Assembly: GCA_012959995.1 (NCBI GenBank)
Contig: DUCC01000012.1
Span: 59,229-123,228, forward strand
Reading direction: 5' to 3'
Length of the DNA: 64,000 nt
DNA from: Acidimicrobiia bacterium
Lineage (GTDB): Bacteria > Actinomycetota > Acidimicrobiia > Acidimicrobiales > MedAcidi-G1
Shown here: piece by piece, positions 45,455 through 54,537 of the stretch
How positions within the stretch are numbered: position 1 is the first letter of the stretch
How the letters are laid out: each line of letters begins with the position of its first letter
Notes under the pieces: generated by a model
Databases searched by the model: none
What the model saw: the letters and a program-made list of their open reading frames with translations, nothing else
What the model was told of the DNA's origin: nothing
Position numbers and translations under genes: made by a program

Positions 45455-46078
45455 CTACTTGCTGAGTACCCCATTAGAAAAGGTGGCGGTGGAGTCAGCG
45501 AGACGGTTTGCCTCGTCAAGGTTGTGGGTCACCAGCAAAGTCGCCACCTGGTCAAGAGAAGAAAGAACGTGGTGGATGAGTTCTTGCGACTCAGTGTCTA
45601 AGGCGGTGGAGGGTTCATCGAGGAGCAAAATGCGAGGGTCGGCGGCTAAGGCCCGGGCTACGGCAACTCGTTGGGCTTGCCCGCCTGAACAAGCTGCGGG
45701 TTTACGTTCGGCCAATGCGGAGAGGCTGAGAGCCTCAATGAGTTGCGCCACCCGAGCGGGGGTGGCCCGCGGGCTAAAGCCAATATTTTCGACAACGGTA
45801 AGGTGGGGGAAAAGTAATCGACCTTGAGGTACCCACCCCACAGAGCGAAGGTGCGGGGGTAAAAAAGTTTTACTTGTTGGTTGGTCGGCCACTTGATCGT
45901 TCAGGTAAAGGGCCCCTGTAGTGAGGGGCAAGAGCCCACTTATTACCCGAAGCAGGCTGGTTTTTCCTACTCCGTTGGGCCCCAAGATGGCCAGTGTTTC
46001 TCCGGCTTCGACTTGCAGGTCAACGGCTAATTCCAAGGTGCCGATGCGGGTTTCTCCGACCAGAGTGAGGGCGGTCAT
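45455..46078 (-). CDS. modC: Molybdate ABC transporter ATPase, short form
   Basis: A 207-residue ATPase starting MTALTLVGETRIG at an ATGA overlap with modB. Walker A is GPNGVGKTS, the signature ACSGGQAQRVAVARAL, Walker B ILLLDEPSTALD and the switch LLVTHNL. Typical ModC proteins are 350-360 residues with a C-terminal Mop/TOBE domain; here that domain is absent. A separate HTH-TOBE protein in the same operon may take the molybdate-sensing role. Upstream in-frame codons that lengthen it by 89 residues lie inside modB and are rejected. Confidence 0.87.
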   Translation of the reverse strand: MTALTLVGETRIGTLELAVDLQVEAGETLAILGPNGVGKTSLLRVISGLLPLTTGALYLNDQVADQPTSKTFLPPHLRSVGWVPQGRLLFPHLTVVENIGFSPRATPARVAQLIEALSLSALAERKPAACSGGQAQRVAVARALAADPRILLLDEPSTALDTESQELIHHVLSSLDQVATLLVTHNLDEANRLADSTATFSNGVLSK

Positions 46079-46854
46079 GAGGAGGGCATCCAGCGATCGC
46101 GCAAACCAATGAGTACCCCGAGGGAGGCCACCAGTAAAATCAGGCTTAAAACAAGGGCCTCTTCGGGGTTGTTTTCTAAAGCTAAAAAGGTGGCCAGAGG
46201 CAAGGTTTGGGTGCGGCCGGGAAGGTTGCCAGCAAAAGTAATGGTGGCGCCAAACTCGCCGAGAGCTCGTGCCCAAGCTAAAGCGAGGCCAGCGCCCATG
46301 GCGGGCAATACTTGGGGGTAGGTGATACGGCGCAAAACATTCCATGGGCTGGCCCCAAGGGTGCCGGCCATGTCTTCGAGATCTTCAAGGTGTTGGCCTG
46401 CCGACTGTAACGCCCCTTCAACGGCGATGACGTAGAAGGGCAAAGCCACAAAAATGGCGGCTACCACCGCACCGGCCAAGGTGAAAGGCAAGGTGATGCC
46501 GAACCACTGGTTGAGCCATTGACCAACCAACCCTTGTCGCCCTAATGCAAAAAGCAGAGCGGTGCCGCCCACCACAGGGGGCAGCACCATGGGCAACATG
46601 ATGAGGGCTCGAATGAATCGTCGACCCGGTACCGAAACTCGAGCTATGGCCCAGGCCAGCGGGGTGCCGAGAAGAAAAACCATGATGGTGGCCAACAGGC
46701 TGACGGTAAGTGAAACTTTTAGCGCTTCAAGCGTGCCGTGGTTGGTAAGCGGGTTGCCCAGCGACGACCACGGCATGCGCTGAAGTAACCCCACCAAGGG
46801 GAGGGCAAGGAGAGCTACGGTGAGCCCTGCGACAGAAACCATGAAGCGTTTCAT
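46075..46854 (-). CDS. modB: Molybdate ABC transporter permease
   Basis: A 259-residue BPD-type permease with about five or six membrane helices. The family motif ALGASPWNVLRRITYPQVLPAMGAGLALAWARALGEFGATITFAGN with ARALGEFGA is characteristic of ModB and CysT/W proteins. The start MKRFMVSVAG overlaps modA as ATGA, so the longer upstream reading is rejected. Operon partners identify the anion as molybdate (or tungstate). Confidence 0.9.
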   Translation of the reverse strand: MKRFMVSVAGLTVALLALPLVGLLQRMPWSSLGNPLTNHGTLEALKVSLTVSLLATIMVFLLGTPLAWAIARVSVPGRRFIRALIMLPMVLPPVVGGTALLFALGRQGLVGQWLNQWFGITLPFTLAGAVVAAIFVALPFYVIAVEGALQSAGQHLEDLEDMAGTLGASPWNVLRRITYPQVLPAMGAGLALAWARALGEFGATITFAGNLPGRTQTLPLATFLALENNPEEALVLSLILLVASLGVLIGLRDRWMPSS

Positions 46855-47522
46855 GGCTGAGAAAACCCGTAACTGGCTAGCAATGCTTGGGCCTTTTCTT
46901 TCCCCAAGGATTTTACAAAAGGTACTCCTTGTTCGGTGAGCGCTATGGCGTGGTAGGTGACGCATGGGCACGTGGCTTCAAGGGGCCAGAGGGTTTCGAT
47001 GCTGGGTTGGGCTTGTGTATCGGTGGCGTAAACCACGCCGAGGTCCACTTCTCCCATGGCCAACTTGGTGGCCACGGAACGCACGCTGGTTTCGTAGGTG
47101 TCGACCGCTATGGGGTAGTTGAGGTCCAGGGTGGCTTTTCCGCAGGGGACTTCTTTTGCGCAGATGGCTATGGCTAATTCGGGGCGGGCAAGGTCTTTCG
47201 GTCCGGTGAGGTGGGAGGGGTTTCCGATGGACACGGCTAACACCAGATGGTTTTGGGCAAAGGCCGAGGTGTGGTGGGTTGCGGCATCGAGGCTCAGCAA
47301 TGAAAGGTCGGCGGTAAGCAGCACATCGGCGGGTGCGCCGTCGGCTATTTGGACGGCCAGATGATTGGAGCCGCCAAACACCAGCGTGCCGGCTTGGTCG
47401 GATTGGGCGAGAAGGGCGGGGGCCACGTCGGTTAAAGAAGAGGCCGAAAAGACGGTGAGGGCATCGCTTTGGTTGCTGCCGCACCCGGCGACTAGCAGAA
47501 ATAAGAGAAAAATATTGCGCAT
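46851..47522 (-). CDS. modA: Molybdate-binding lipoprotein
   Basis: A 223-residue ModA-type binding protein. The signal FLLFLLVAGC predicts lipidation at Cys14. LTVFSASSLTDVAPALLAQ and LVFGGSNHLAVQIADGAPADVLLTAD are the ligand-binding segments of the family, followed by GEVDLGVVYATDTQA. It binds periplasmic molybdate or tungstate and delivers it to ModBC. It overlaps the regulator gene by one base. Uptake of this metal would supply the formate dehydrogenase. Confidence 0.9.
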   Translation of the reverse strand: MRNIFLLFLLVAGCGSNQSDALTVFSASSLTDVAPALLAQSDQAGTLVFGGSNHLAVQIADGAPADVLLTADLSLLSLDAATHHTSAFAQNHLVLAVSIGNPSHLTGPKDLARPELAIAICAKEVPCGKATLDLNYPIAVDTYETSVRSVATKLAMGEVDLGVVYATDTQAQPSIETLWPLEATCPCVTYHAIALTEQGVPFVKSLGKEKAQALLASYGFSQP

Positions 47523-47911
47523 TAGGGGCGTTCGATGACCACGTTGGTGGCTTTTATGACGGCAACTGCCAGAACGCCAGGGGCCAAGCCGAGCGCGTCT
47601 ACTGCTTCGGCGGAGATCAGCGATACCACTCGGTGGGGGCCGGCTTGCATCTCTACTTGAGCCATAACGGTGTCTTTGGTGACTTTGGTTACTAGGCCGG
47701 TAAAACGGTTGCGGGCCGACATGGTTCGGTCGGCGTCATCGGGCGCCTCGGCGAGTTCTTGGGCTAAGCGGGCCAGGTCGGGGCCGTTAACGAGGCGATG
47801 TCCGCTAACGGAACGCTGTGCTTTGCATCGGCCGTTGTCTACCCAACGGCGCATGGTGTCGGCGCTGACCCCAAGTAGTTGGGCTGCCTCACCTATTTTA
47901 AATTGGTTCAT
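47522..47911 (-). CDS. HTH-TOBE molybdate-responsive regulator
   Basis: A 129-residue protein. Residues 1-55 are a MerR/excisionase-type helix-turn-helix (FKIGEAAQLLGVSADTMRRWVDNGRCKAQRS, then HRLVNGPDLARLA). About 65-129 form a TOBE/Mop domain (SARNRFTGLVTKVTKDTVMAQVEMQAGPHRVVSLIS). This small architecture is known beside mod operons in actinobacteria and presumably binds molybdate to control uptake. It starts the operon. ATG 47911 is used because homology begins at MNQFKIGEA. Confidence 0.85.
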   Translation of the reverse strand: MNQFKIGEAAQLLGVSADTMRRWVDNGRCKAQRSVSGHRLVNGPDLARLAQELAEAPDDADRTMSARNRFTGLVTKVTKDTVMAQVEMQAGPHRVVSLISAEAVDALGLAPGVLAVAVIKATNVVIERP

Positions 47912-47964
47912 GCAAGAAAATCTAGGCCAAAAACTTGCAAACAGCAATGTTGTAGACTTTATCT

Positions 47965-48306
47965 ATGAGTATTCCTGTGACCATTGAACAACTTCCGGCT
48001 CGTTTAGACGACTACGGCAACGACTGTTTTTTAATTACGGTAGGGAGTGACGGCACCCCCAAGGTGGTGCACGTGCCGGTGGCCATGGAGGGCCGGGAGA
48101 TCCGCTGCACCCCGGGCGGGGGCACGCTACGCAACTTAGCGAGCGGCGGCCCGGTGACTTTGATTTTTCCGCCACCCGGTGTGGGGGCGCATTCCATGTT
48201 GGTTGATGGCACCGGTTCGGTGGTGTCTGCTGAAGAACCCACCGAGGTAACTATTTCTTTCGTATCGGGCATTCTCCATCGCCCGCCGTCTTCATTGGGG
48301 TGCTAG
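47965..48306 (+). CDS. Pyridoxamine 5'-phosphate oxidase-like protein
   Basis: A 113-residue protein with a split-barrel flavin/heme-binding appearance: DDYGNDCFLITVGSDGTPKVVHVPVAMEG, then CTPGGGTLRNLASGGPVTLIFPPPG and VDGTGSVV. It resembles small PPOX-class proteins. Function is unknown. It is divergent from the mod regulator, 53 bases away, and convergent with an enoyl-CoA hydratase whose stop abuts its own. Confidence 0.6.
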   Translation: MSIPVTIEQLPARLDDYGNDCFLITVGSDGTPKVVHVPVAMEGREIRCTPGGGTLRNLASGGPVTLIFPPPGVGAHSMLVDGTGSVVSAEEPTEVTISFVSGILHRPPSSLGC

Positions 48307-49110
48307 CTAAGGCCGTTTTTTGGTTTTAAGTTTCTCTACGTAAGCCTCTTGGGCGGCCCGACTTTCGGGGTCCCGGAGGGCGATGGCCAAACCGTCGGCG
48401 TCTGACCAGGAACGACTTAGGCCCACCATTTGTTCGGTCACCGCATTGGTGTGACGTTTGGTGGCCAACACAGCGGCCCGAGGTCGGGAAGCGACAGCTT
48501 CGGCCAAGCTCTCAACTGCGTCGTCAAGTTCTTCAACAGGCACCACGGTGTTTAAAAACCCGGCCGCTTTGGCTTCGGCGGCGTCAAATGGTCGACAGGT
48601 CATGACCAGTTCTTTGGTAAGGGCGGGGCCTATCTCTCGCACCAGCCTTGGGATGCCGCCCCAAGCAAGGGGGATGCCGAGGTCTACTTCGGGGATCAAA
48701 AAACGGACGTCGTCAGCACAAACTCGTAGGTCGCAAGCGGCAGCCAGCACGAGCCCGCCACCTACAACATGGCCGTGCAGGCGAGCAATAAGCACCGGCG
48801 ACATGCGTTCTAAAGCATCGGCCATCAGGCGGCCGGTGTCAGCGGGTGTCCGGCCTCCGGCGGGCGAGGGCTCGTCGGTAGAAAAAGCGGTGACGTTAAA
48901 CCCAGAGCAAAAAGCCCGGCCCTCACCAGAGACGACTACTACCCGCAGGTTGGGTTGGTGGTCAAACCAGTCGGCGGCGGCAATTATTTCGGCCATAACC
49001 TCGTTGGTCAGGCTGTTTAGTGAGTCGGGCCGGGTCAGGGTTAAGGTGCCGCGGCGTCCATCACAGGTAACGGCGAGGTGTTCAAAGGTAGGGGGAGTGT
49101 TGTGGGTCAT
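48307..49110 (-). CDS. Enoyl-CoA hydratase/isomerase family protein
   Basis: A 267-residue crotonase-fold protein: LTLTRPDSLNSLTNEVMAEI, GRAFCSGFNVTAF for the first oxyanion segment and LHGHVVGGGLVLAAACDLRVCADDVRFLIPEVDLGIPLAWGGIPRLVREIG. It keeps the second catalytic-position Glu (PEVDLG) while the first is replaced in GGGLVLA. A lysine-rich tail ends the chain. It stands alone with convergent and divergent neighbours. Specific acyl-CoA unknown. Confidence 0.83.
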   Translation of the reverse strand: MTHNTPPTFEHLAVTCDGRRGTLTLTRPDSLNSLTNEVMAEIIAAADWFDHQPNLRVVVVSGEGRAFCSGFNVTAFSTDEPSPAGGRTPADTGRLMADALERMSPVLIARLHGHVVGGGLVLAAACDLRVCADDVRFLIPEVDLGIPLAWGGIPRLVREIGPALTKELVMTCRPFDAAEAKAAGFLNTVVPVEELDDAVESLAEAVASRPRAAVLATKRHTNAVTEQMVGLSRSWSDADGLAIALRDPESRAAQEAYVEKLKTKKRP

Positions 49111-49201
49111 GACCCAAGTGTGGCCCAGAAAGTTCCTGGTTGCTTAGTTGGCGTTAAAGAGATACCAGAGATGACGTTTAGAGGTTGGGCTATGGTGGGG
49201 A

Positions 49202-49708
49202 ATGAAAGTTTTTCCTCGGGGTTTGTTAGGTTTTGTTGCTTTAGGTTTGGTGGTAGCGGGGGCGTTTGTTTTTTTGGGCGATTCGTCTGAGGCCGAACAA
49301 AGGACGGTGCTCGAGCAAACCAGAGACAAACTTTTGGTGGACCCTCGTGAAGCGTTTGTGGGGCTAGAAAGCGGTTCCGACCCCACGGAGATGATGGAGG
49401 TTTTGAATGAATACCTCACCGTCCTGCAAGGGGTAGAGATGTCGTCTGCAGATTTGGTGGTGTTCATGAAGGCCATGGAAATTTATGCAGAATGCATGGA
49501 TGCCGCCGGCTACGCCGAGGTAAACCCAGCGGTAGTGGCCGATACTGCGGATGAAAAACTGCGAGAAACCGACCGGACCTGTACAAAAGAAACAGAAAAG
49601 GCCGGGTCTATGGAAGATTACGAAAATGAACGCAACGAGCGTATTGATCAGTTCATTAGAGAACACCCCGAGGTGTTTGGCTTATCGCCCAGTGAGGTCG
49701 CTAAGTAG
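49202..49708 (+). CDS. Uncharacterised membrane-anchored protein
   Basis: A 168-residue protein with one N-terminal membrane helix (LLGFVALGLVVAGAFVFLG) and a charged helical remainder with two Cys (YAECMDAAGY, TDRTCTKET) that could pair outside the membrane. I do not recognise the family. It shares its last base with the start of a phospholipase-A2-like lipoprotein gene, which suggests a joint secreted function. Confidence 0.65.
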   Translation: MKVFPRGLLGFVALGLVVAGAFVFLGDSSEAEQRTVLEQTRDKLLVDPREAFVGLESGSDPTEMMEVLNEYLTVLQGVEMSSADLVVFMKAMEIYAECMDAAGYAEVNPAVVADTADEKLRETDRTCTKETEKAGSMEDYENERNERIDQFIREHPEVFGLSPSEVAK

Positions 49709-50259
49709 TGCGATTATTGAAAGTTGCAGTTGTTGGCTTGCCTTTCATGCTGGCGGCCACGGCATGTGAAGAACCCTCCGGCGCTGATCAATATAACGAA
49801 GCAAAATATGTGGGTGGGGTCTATGGAAGCACCCTAGACGTTTACGGATTTCAGGCACACCGAAACAACTGGATAGACCCTTACTGGTATTTTGATTGGC
49901 GATCTGATCGGTGCAGCAACTCGCCAGATACGTTTTCTTACCCGATCTCTTGGTGGGCAGTTTCAGGATCTCGCGTGGTGTCAGTGTGGAAAGCCTGTGA
50001 GCGCCATGACTTTAACTGGAAGCAATTCTATGGGATTGAAGAGTTTATTGACCCCACTTTAGATACCTGGAGGAGTGGGACGATCTTTGCCTCTAATCAG
50101 CGTTTGGAAGATGACATCAGGTTTCTTTGTTGGGACCGTTTAAACGGTGTTTGGGCGGCCTTCCTCCCAGATTGTTTAGCAAAAGCGGTGGTTTACAACG
50201 TGGCAGTAACCGCCGCTTCGCTAAGTTATTCAGTGGATTTTCATCACAATGGTCCGTAA
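49708..50259 (+). CDS. Prokaryotic phospholipase A2-like lipoprotein
   Basis: A 183-residue protein. The signal FMLAATAC predicts a lipoprotein (Cys20). The active-site segment WKACERHDFNWKQF carries the His100-Asp101 pair of the prokaryotic phospholipase A2 family (CxxHD), with further cysteines at 69 and about 145 for disulfides. A few residues later RLEDDIRFLCWDRL matches the second helix of that fold, where an Asp supports the His. The enzyme would release fatty acids from phospholipids outside the cell. GTG 49708 overlaps the previous gene by one base, and the next overlaps by 11. Confidence 0.72.
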   Translation: MRLLKVAVVGLPFMLAATACEEPSGADQYNEAKYVGGVYGSTLDVYGFQAHRNNWIDPYWYFDWRSDRCSNSPDTFSYPISWWAVSGSRVVSVWKACERHDFNWKQFYGIEEFIDPTLDTWRSGTIFASNQRLEDDIRFLCWDRLNGVWAAFLPDCLAKAVVYNVAVTAASLSYSVDFHHNGP

Positions 50260-50665
50260 GGCGAGTTGGCGACTGGTTGGCGAGTCGTTGGTCTATTCGT
50301 TGGTGGCTTCAACTATTTATTTGGTTACCAAGGTGTTGGTGGAGCGCTCTATTGAAGAGTGGCGGTTGATTACGCGAACCATGGGGGTGTGGGAGGGCTT
50401 AATGGGGGGACTTATTTTTGTGGCGGTGGTGGGGACGATACGGCAACGGCCGCCGTGGGTTAAATTTTTTGTGCCGTGGTTTTTATCAACCATTTTTTAT
50501 CTTTTCGTTGAGGGAAGATTTGTTCAGCGAGAATCAGGGCTTGGCGTGTTTTCGGTGTATCAAGAGGCAGTTCTCGTGGGTTCAATAACTTTGTTTGTCT
50601 CGTGGACCACGGTCACCGTAGGTGGATACTTCGTTGATCTCTTTCGAGATATTAGGAGAAGGTGA
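50249..50665 (+). CDS. Small uncharacterised membrane protein
   Basis: A 138-residue protein with about four membrane helices (LVYSLVASTIYLVTKVLV, LMGGLIFVAVVGTI, FVPWFLSTIFYLFV, VGSITLFVSWTTVTVGGYFV). No family is recognised. It overlaps the phospholipase-like gene by 11 bases and ends 14 bases before the convergent valS. With the two genes upstream it forms a three-gene unit of one anchored, one lipidated and one integral membrane protein. Confidence 0.65.
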   Translation: MVRKASWRLVGESLVYSLVASTIYLVTKVLVERSIEEWRLITRTMGVWEGLMGGLIFVAVVGTIRQRPPWVKFFVPWFLSTIFYLFVEGRFVQRESGLGVFSVYQEAVLVGSITLFVSWTTVTVGGYFVDLFRDIRRR

Positions 50666-50679
50666 ACGTTTCCGTCGGC

Positions 50680-53313
50680 CTACTCAACGAGGCCTTCGAG
50701 TTCTACTTGGGCTGAAAGTTGGTCGCCCGTTACCAAAGTGATGTTGGTGGCTCGGGCCCCCAAGGTAACGTCATCTAAGGCTTGTTCTAGAAACGCTAAA
50801 CGATCGGCAGGCACGGTGATGGTGCAAGCGATCACTGGGGTGGCCAGAGAGCGTTGGGCCAGGGTCTTGTGTTTGCGTACTTCCGCTAGTGCTTCGGCGG
50901 CCACCAAAGCCACCGCAGCGTCGGTGCCGTCAGTTATGGGTCGTAAAGCTTCGCTGGCGGGCCAAGTCTGGCGATGCACCGAACCGTCTTGCCACCAAGA
51001 CCACACCTCTTCGGTTACGAAAGGCAGGAAAGGGGCAAAGAGACGCAGCAAAGTAGACAGGATTAAACGCAATGCATGGCGAGCCGATTCGGCATCAGCA
51101 TGCTCGCCTTGGTAGGCCCGGGTCTTTACTAACTCCAAGTAGTCATCGGTAAAAGACCAGAAAAATGCTTCGGTGCGTTCCAAGGCCCGGGCGTAATCGA
51201 AAGCCTCGAAAGCCGTGGTGGATTCTTCAACAAGGTCAGCCAAACGAGCCAACATGGCTTGGTCTAAAGCATGGGTGATGACCGCCGGGTCAACAATCAG
51301 CGGTTGGTCGTCGTCGGCACCAAAACCCAGCACAAAGCGACTGGCGTTAAGGATCTTGATTGACAAACGCCGTCCGACTTTCATCTGCCCGTCGTCAAAA
51401 GCGGTGTCGGTGCCGGGGCGGCCGTTGGCGGCCCAATAGCGGACAGCATCTGAGCCGTATTGTTCTAGCAAACCCATGGGGGTCACCACGTTGCCTTTGG
51501 ATTTCGACATTTTTTTACGATCCGGGTCGAGCACCCAACCGCTGAGCGAAGCGTGACGCCAAGGGGCGGTGTCTTCTTCAAAATGGGAGCGCACCATGGT
51601 CGAGAACAGCCAGGTGCGAATGATGTCGTGGGCTTGGGGCCGTAAGTCCATGGGGTAGGTGCGGGCAAACAAGTCGTCGTCTTCGCCCCAGCCACAAACA
51701 ATTTGTGGGCTCAGCGAAGAAGTAGCCCAAGTGTCCATCACGTCGGGGTCGCCCACAAAACCGCCGGGTTGGCCGCGCTGGCTTTCATCAAAGCCGGGGG
51801 CAGCCAGCGACGAAGGGTCAATGGGCAAGGTGTCGTGGTCGGGGGTAATGATTTGGTCGTAGAGCGGTTCGCCTTGGTCGTCCAAGCGGTACCACAGCGG
51901 CAGAGGCACGCCGAAGAAGCGTTGACGGCTAATCAACCAGTCACCGTTAAGGCCATCTACCCAGTTGGTGTAGCGGGTTTGCATGTAGGCCGGGTGCCAA
52001 GTCACCTCGTCACCCCGGTTTACTAACTTTTGCCGCAGGTCAGTGTCGCGGCCGCCGTTGCGGATGTACCACTGGCGACTGGTCACGATCTCTAGTGGTT
52101 TGTCGCCTTTTTCAAAGAACTTCACCGGGTGCTCTATGGGTTCCGGTTCGCCAACCATTTCACCAGAAGCGGTGAGCATTTCTACCATTTCTTTTTGCGC
52201 CGAGAACACGGTTTTGCCCGCCAGTCGGGCGTACGCCTCTTGTGCCTCCGTGCTCTTGACCCCTTGTGGTGGGTCGGCTAAAAAGCGCCCGTCCCGGTTG
52301 ATGACCGCTCGTACCGGCAGGTTGAGTTCGCGCCACCAGATCACATCGGTGGTGTCGCCAAAGGTGCAGATCATGGCGATGCCGGTGCCTTTTTCTGGGT
52401 CGGCTAGTTCGTGGGCTAAGACCGGTACGTCAACACCAAATATTGGGGTGGTCACCGTGGTGCCGAACAGGGGTTGGTAACGCTCATCGTCTGGGTGGGC
52501 CACTAGGGCTACGCAGGCCGCTAAGAGTTCAGGCCGGGTGGTAGCAATTTGGAGGTGGGGTTGGCCCTGGTGGCTGGGGGTACCTTCGGGCAGGTGAAAG
52601 AGCAGTTGGTGGTAGGCGCCGGGGCGGGGGCGGTCTTCGAGTTCGGCTTGCGCCACCGCAGTGCGGAAGGTGACGTCCCAAAGTGAAGGGGCTTCTATCT
52701 GGTAGGCCTCGCCGCGTTCAAGGTTGCGTAAAAAAGCTCGTTGGGCCATGCGTTGGCATCGGTCATCAATGGTGGCGTAGGTGAGGTTCCAGTCAATGGA
52801 TAACCCGAGTTGTCGCCAGAGAGATTCAAAGACTTTTTCGTCTTCTTGAGTTAGTAGGTGGCAGAGTTCAACAAAGTTGCGTCGACTGATGTCGTGGTCT
52901 CGGCGTTTTTTTATGACTTTGGCGTCGCCAGCATCTTCGGGAGGGGTGAAATTTGGGTCATAAGGCAACGAGGGGTCGCAGCGCACGCCGAAATAGTTTT
53001 GCACCCGGCGTTCGGTGGGCAAGCCGTTGTCGTCCCACCCCATGGGGTAAAAAACTTCTTTGCCTTGCATGCGTTGGTAGCGGGCGATGGTGTCAGTGTG
53101 GGTGTAGGAAAAAACATGGCCCACGTGGAGCGAACCGCTGACCGTGGGTGGCGGGGTGTCAATGGAGAACACTTGGGCTCTGGTTTTGCTGCGGTCAAAG
53201 CGAAAAGTGTCCTGGTTTTCCCAGGCGACGTCCCATTCTTGCTCAATCCCTTCGAGGGTTGGCTTGGGAGGGACGGTGGCGGGCCGTGATGGGTTAGGAA
53301 AGTAATCGTTCAT
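50680..53313 (-). CDS. valS: Valyl-tRNA synthetase
   Basis: An 877-residue class I synthetase that charges tRNA-Val. The HIGH motif is HVGH in GSLHVGHVFSYTHTDT, followed by PMGWDDNGLPTERRVQ. An editing domain lies about 200-400 (HLQIATTRPELL). KKMSKSKGNVVTP is the KMSKS loop, and the anticodon-binding region (FAPFLPFVTEEVWSWW) follows. The C-terminal coiled-coil arm of other ValS proteins is short here. It is a single housekeeping gene, convergent with the membrane protein before it. Confidence 0.95.
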   Translation of the reverse strand: MNDYFPNPSRPATVPPKPTLEGIEQEWDVAWENQDTFRFDRSKTRAQVFSIDTPPPTVSGSLHVGHVFSYTHTDTIARYQRMQGKEVFYPMGWDDNGLPTERRVQNYFGVRCDPSLPYDPNFTPPEDAGDAKVIKKRRDHDISRRNFVELCHLLTQEDEKVFESLWRQLGLSIDWNLTYATIDDRCQRMAQRAFLRNLERGEAYQIEAPSLWDVTFRTAVAQAELEDRPRPGAYHQLLFHLPEGTPSHQGQPHLQIATTRPELLAACVALVAHPDDERYQPLFGTTVTTPIFGVDVPVLAHELADPEKGTGIAMICTFGDTTDVIWWRELNLPVRAVINRDGRFLADPPQGVKSTEAQEAYARLAGKTVFSAQKEMVEMLTASGEMVGEPEPIEHPVKFFEKGDKPLEIVTSRQWYIRNGGRDTDLRQKLVNRGDEVTWHPAYMQTRYTNWVDGLNGDWLISRQRFFGVPLPLWYRLDDQGEPLYDQIITPDHDTLPIDPSSLAAPGFDESQRGQPGGFVGDPDVMDTWATSSLSPQIVCGWGEDDDLFARTYPMDLRPQAHDIIRTWLFSTMVRSHFEEDTAPWRHASLSGWVLDPDRKKMSKSKGNVVTPMGLLEQYGSDAVRYWAANGRPGTDTAFDDGQMKVGRRLSIKILNASRFVLGFGADDDQPLIVDPAVITHALDQAMLARLADLVEESTTAFEAFDYARALERTEAFFWSFTDDYLELVKTRAYQGEHADAESARHALRLILSTLLRLFAPFLPFVTEEVWSWWQDGSVHRQTWPASEALRPITDGTDAAVALVAAEALAEVRKHKTLAQRSLATPVIACTITVPADRLAFLEQALDDVTLGARATNITLVTGDQLSAQVELEGLVE

Positions 53314-53355
53314 GAAGCCTTGAGGTTACCGGAGCGGCGGCTAGCCTCCGGTGCC

Positions 53356-54528
53356 ATGCCTTCTTCTTCTTCACGCCCGCCAGGTTTCGGTGTTATCTGG
53401 ACCACCGTGGCTATGGACTTGGTGGGTTTCGGCATTATTATTCCGGTGTTGCCGCTTTACGCCGAAGATTTTGGTGCTTCACCTTTGTTGGCGGCGGCTT
53501 TGTTGGCGGCTTTTTCGGCGGCCCAAATGGTGGCAGCACCGCTGTGGGGTCGTCTGTCGGACCGCATTGGTCGTAAACCGGTGCTTATCGCGGCACTGAT
53601 TGGTTCAGCGTTGGGCAGTTTGGTAACGGGTTTGGCTGGGGTCCTGTGGGTGTTGTTCGCCGGCCGTCTGCTTGATGGGGCTTCGGGTTCGTCGTATGCG
53701 GTGGGCCAAGCGGCGGTGGCCGACATGGCAGAGCCACAAGACCGCCCTCGGTTGTTGGGTTTGTTGGCGGCAGCTTTTGGTGTGGGGTTTGTGGTCGGCC
53801 CATTGTTGGGTTCGTTTGCTGCGTTGGGGGGGCGACAGTTACCGTTTTTTATTGCTTCTGGGTTGGCCGCGGTCAATGCGTTGGTGGCTTTGGTCCGTCT
53901 CCCTAACCAAAAGCCGGTGGCTACGGCTAAAAGTAGTCAAAAGTTTTTTTCTGGTCTAAAAGATTCTGCTGGTCAGGTGCGGCGTTTGGCTCTGCTGGCT
54001 TTGATCGCCATGGTGGCTTTCGCCGGGTTTGAAGCGACTTTTGCGTTGTTCCTGGAACGTCGTTTCCCACAACTTGATGATCCTTCGGTTTATGGCTTGT
54101 TTGCTTTAATTGGTTTGGGTTTGGTGTTGGTGCAAACCCGAGTGGTGGGCCCCGTAAATGCCCGCATGGATTCTTTTTCGGTGTTGCGTCTGGCGTTGGG
54201 GTTGATGGCTATGGGTATGGCTTTGCTGGCTATGGGTGGTGCTTGGGTGGGCTTGACGCTGGCTTTGGTGGCGCTGGTTTTAGGTCAAGGGCTTTTCAAC
54301 CCGTCATTGTCGGCGGCCACGGTGACCGCAGTAGGGCAAACCAGGCGTGGTGCTGCGCTGGGGGTTCAACAAAGTGCGGGGGCTTTGGGGCGGGTGGCGG
54401 GCCCCTTGTTGGCTGGCGTGTTGTTTAGTCGAGCCTCAACGGAGGCTCCTTATTGGGTGGCCGCTTTGTTGGCCGTGGTGGCCGTGGGGTTGGTTCCTGC
54501 TGAAGTAAAAAGCAATTCTGCGTCGTAG
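53356..54528 (+). CDS. MFS exporter, DHA1/TetA-like
   Basis: A 390-residue major facilitator with about 12 membrane helices. The loop 2-3 motif GRLSDRIGRKPVL is well conserved, and DGASGSSYAVGQAAVADM is the helix-4/5 motif C-like area of drug/proton antiporters. The N-terminal VAMDLVGFGIIIPVLPLYAEDFGAS is TetA-like. ATG 53356 was chosen; a TTG 36 bases upstream gives an unlikely polar leader. It is divergent from valS and ten bases from an acyl-CoA dehydrogenase. Substrate not assignable. Confidence 0.85.
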   Translation: MPSSSSRPPGFGVIWTTVAMDLVGFGIIIPVLPLYAEDFGASPLLAAALLAAFSAAQMVAAPLWGRLSDRIGRKPVLIAALIGSALGSLVTGLAGVLWVLFAGRLLDGASGSSYAVGQAAVADMAEPQDRPRLLGLLAAAFGVGFVVGPLLGSFAALGGRQLPFFIASGLAAVNALVALVRLPNQKPVATAKSSQKFFSGLKDSAGQVRRLALLALIAMVAFAGFEATFALFLERRFPQLDDPSVYGLFALIGLGLVLVQTRVVGPVNARMDSFSVLRLALGLMAMGMALLAMGGAWVGLTLALVALVLGQGLFNPSLSAATVTAVGQTRRGAALGVQQSAGALGRVAGPLLAGVLFSRASTEAPYWVAALLAVVAVGLVPAEVKSNSAS

Positions 54529-54537
54529 GGTCTTGGC

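Noticed and set aside
46079..46345. Longer modC start adding 89 residues
   Set aside because: It would lie within modB, and an ATGA overlap start at 46078 fits family length at the N-terminus.
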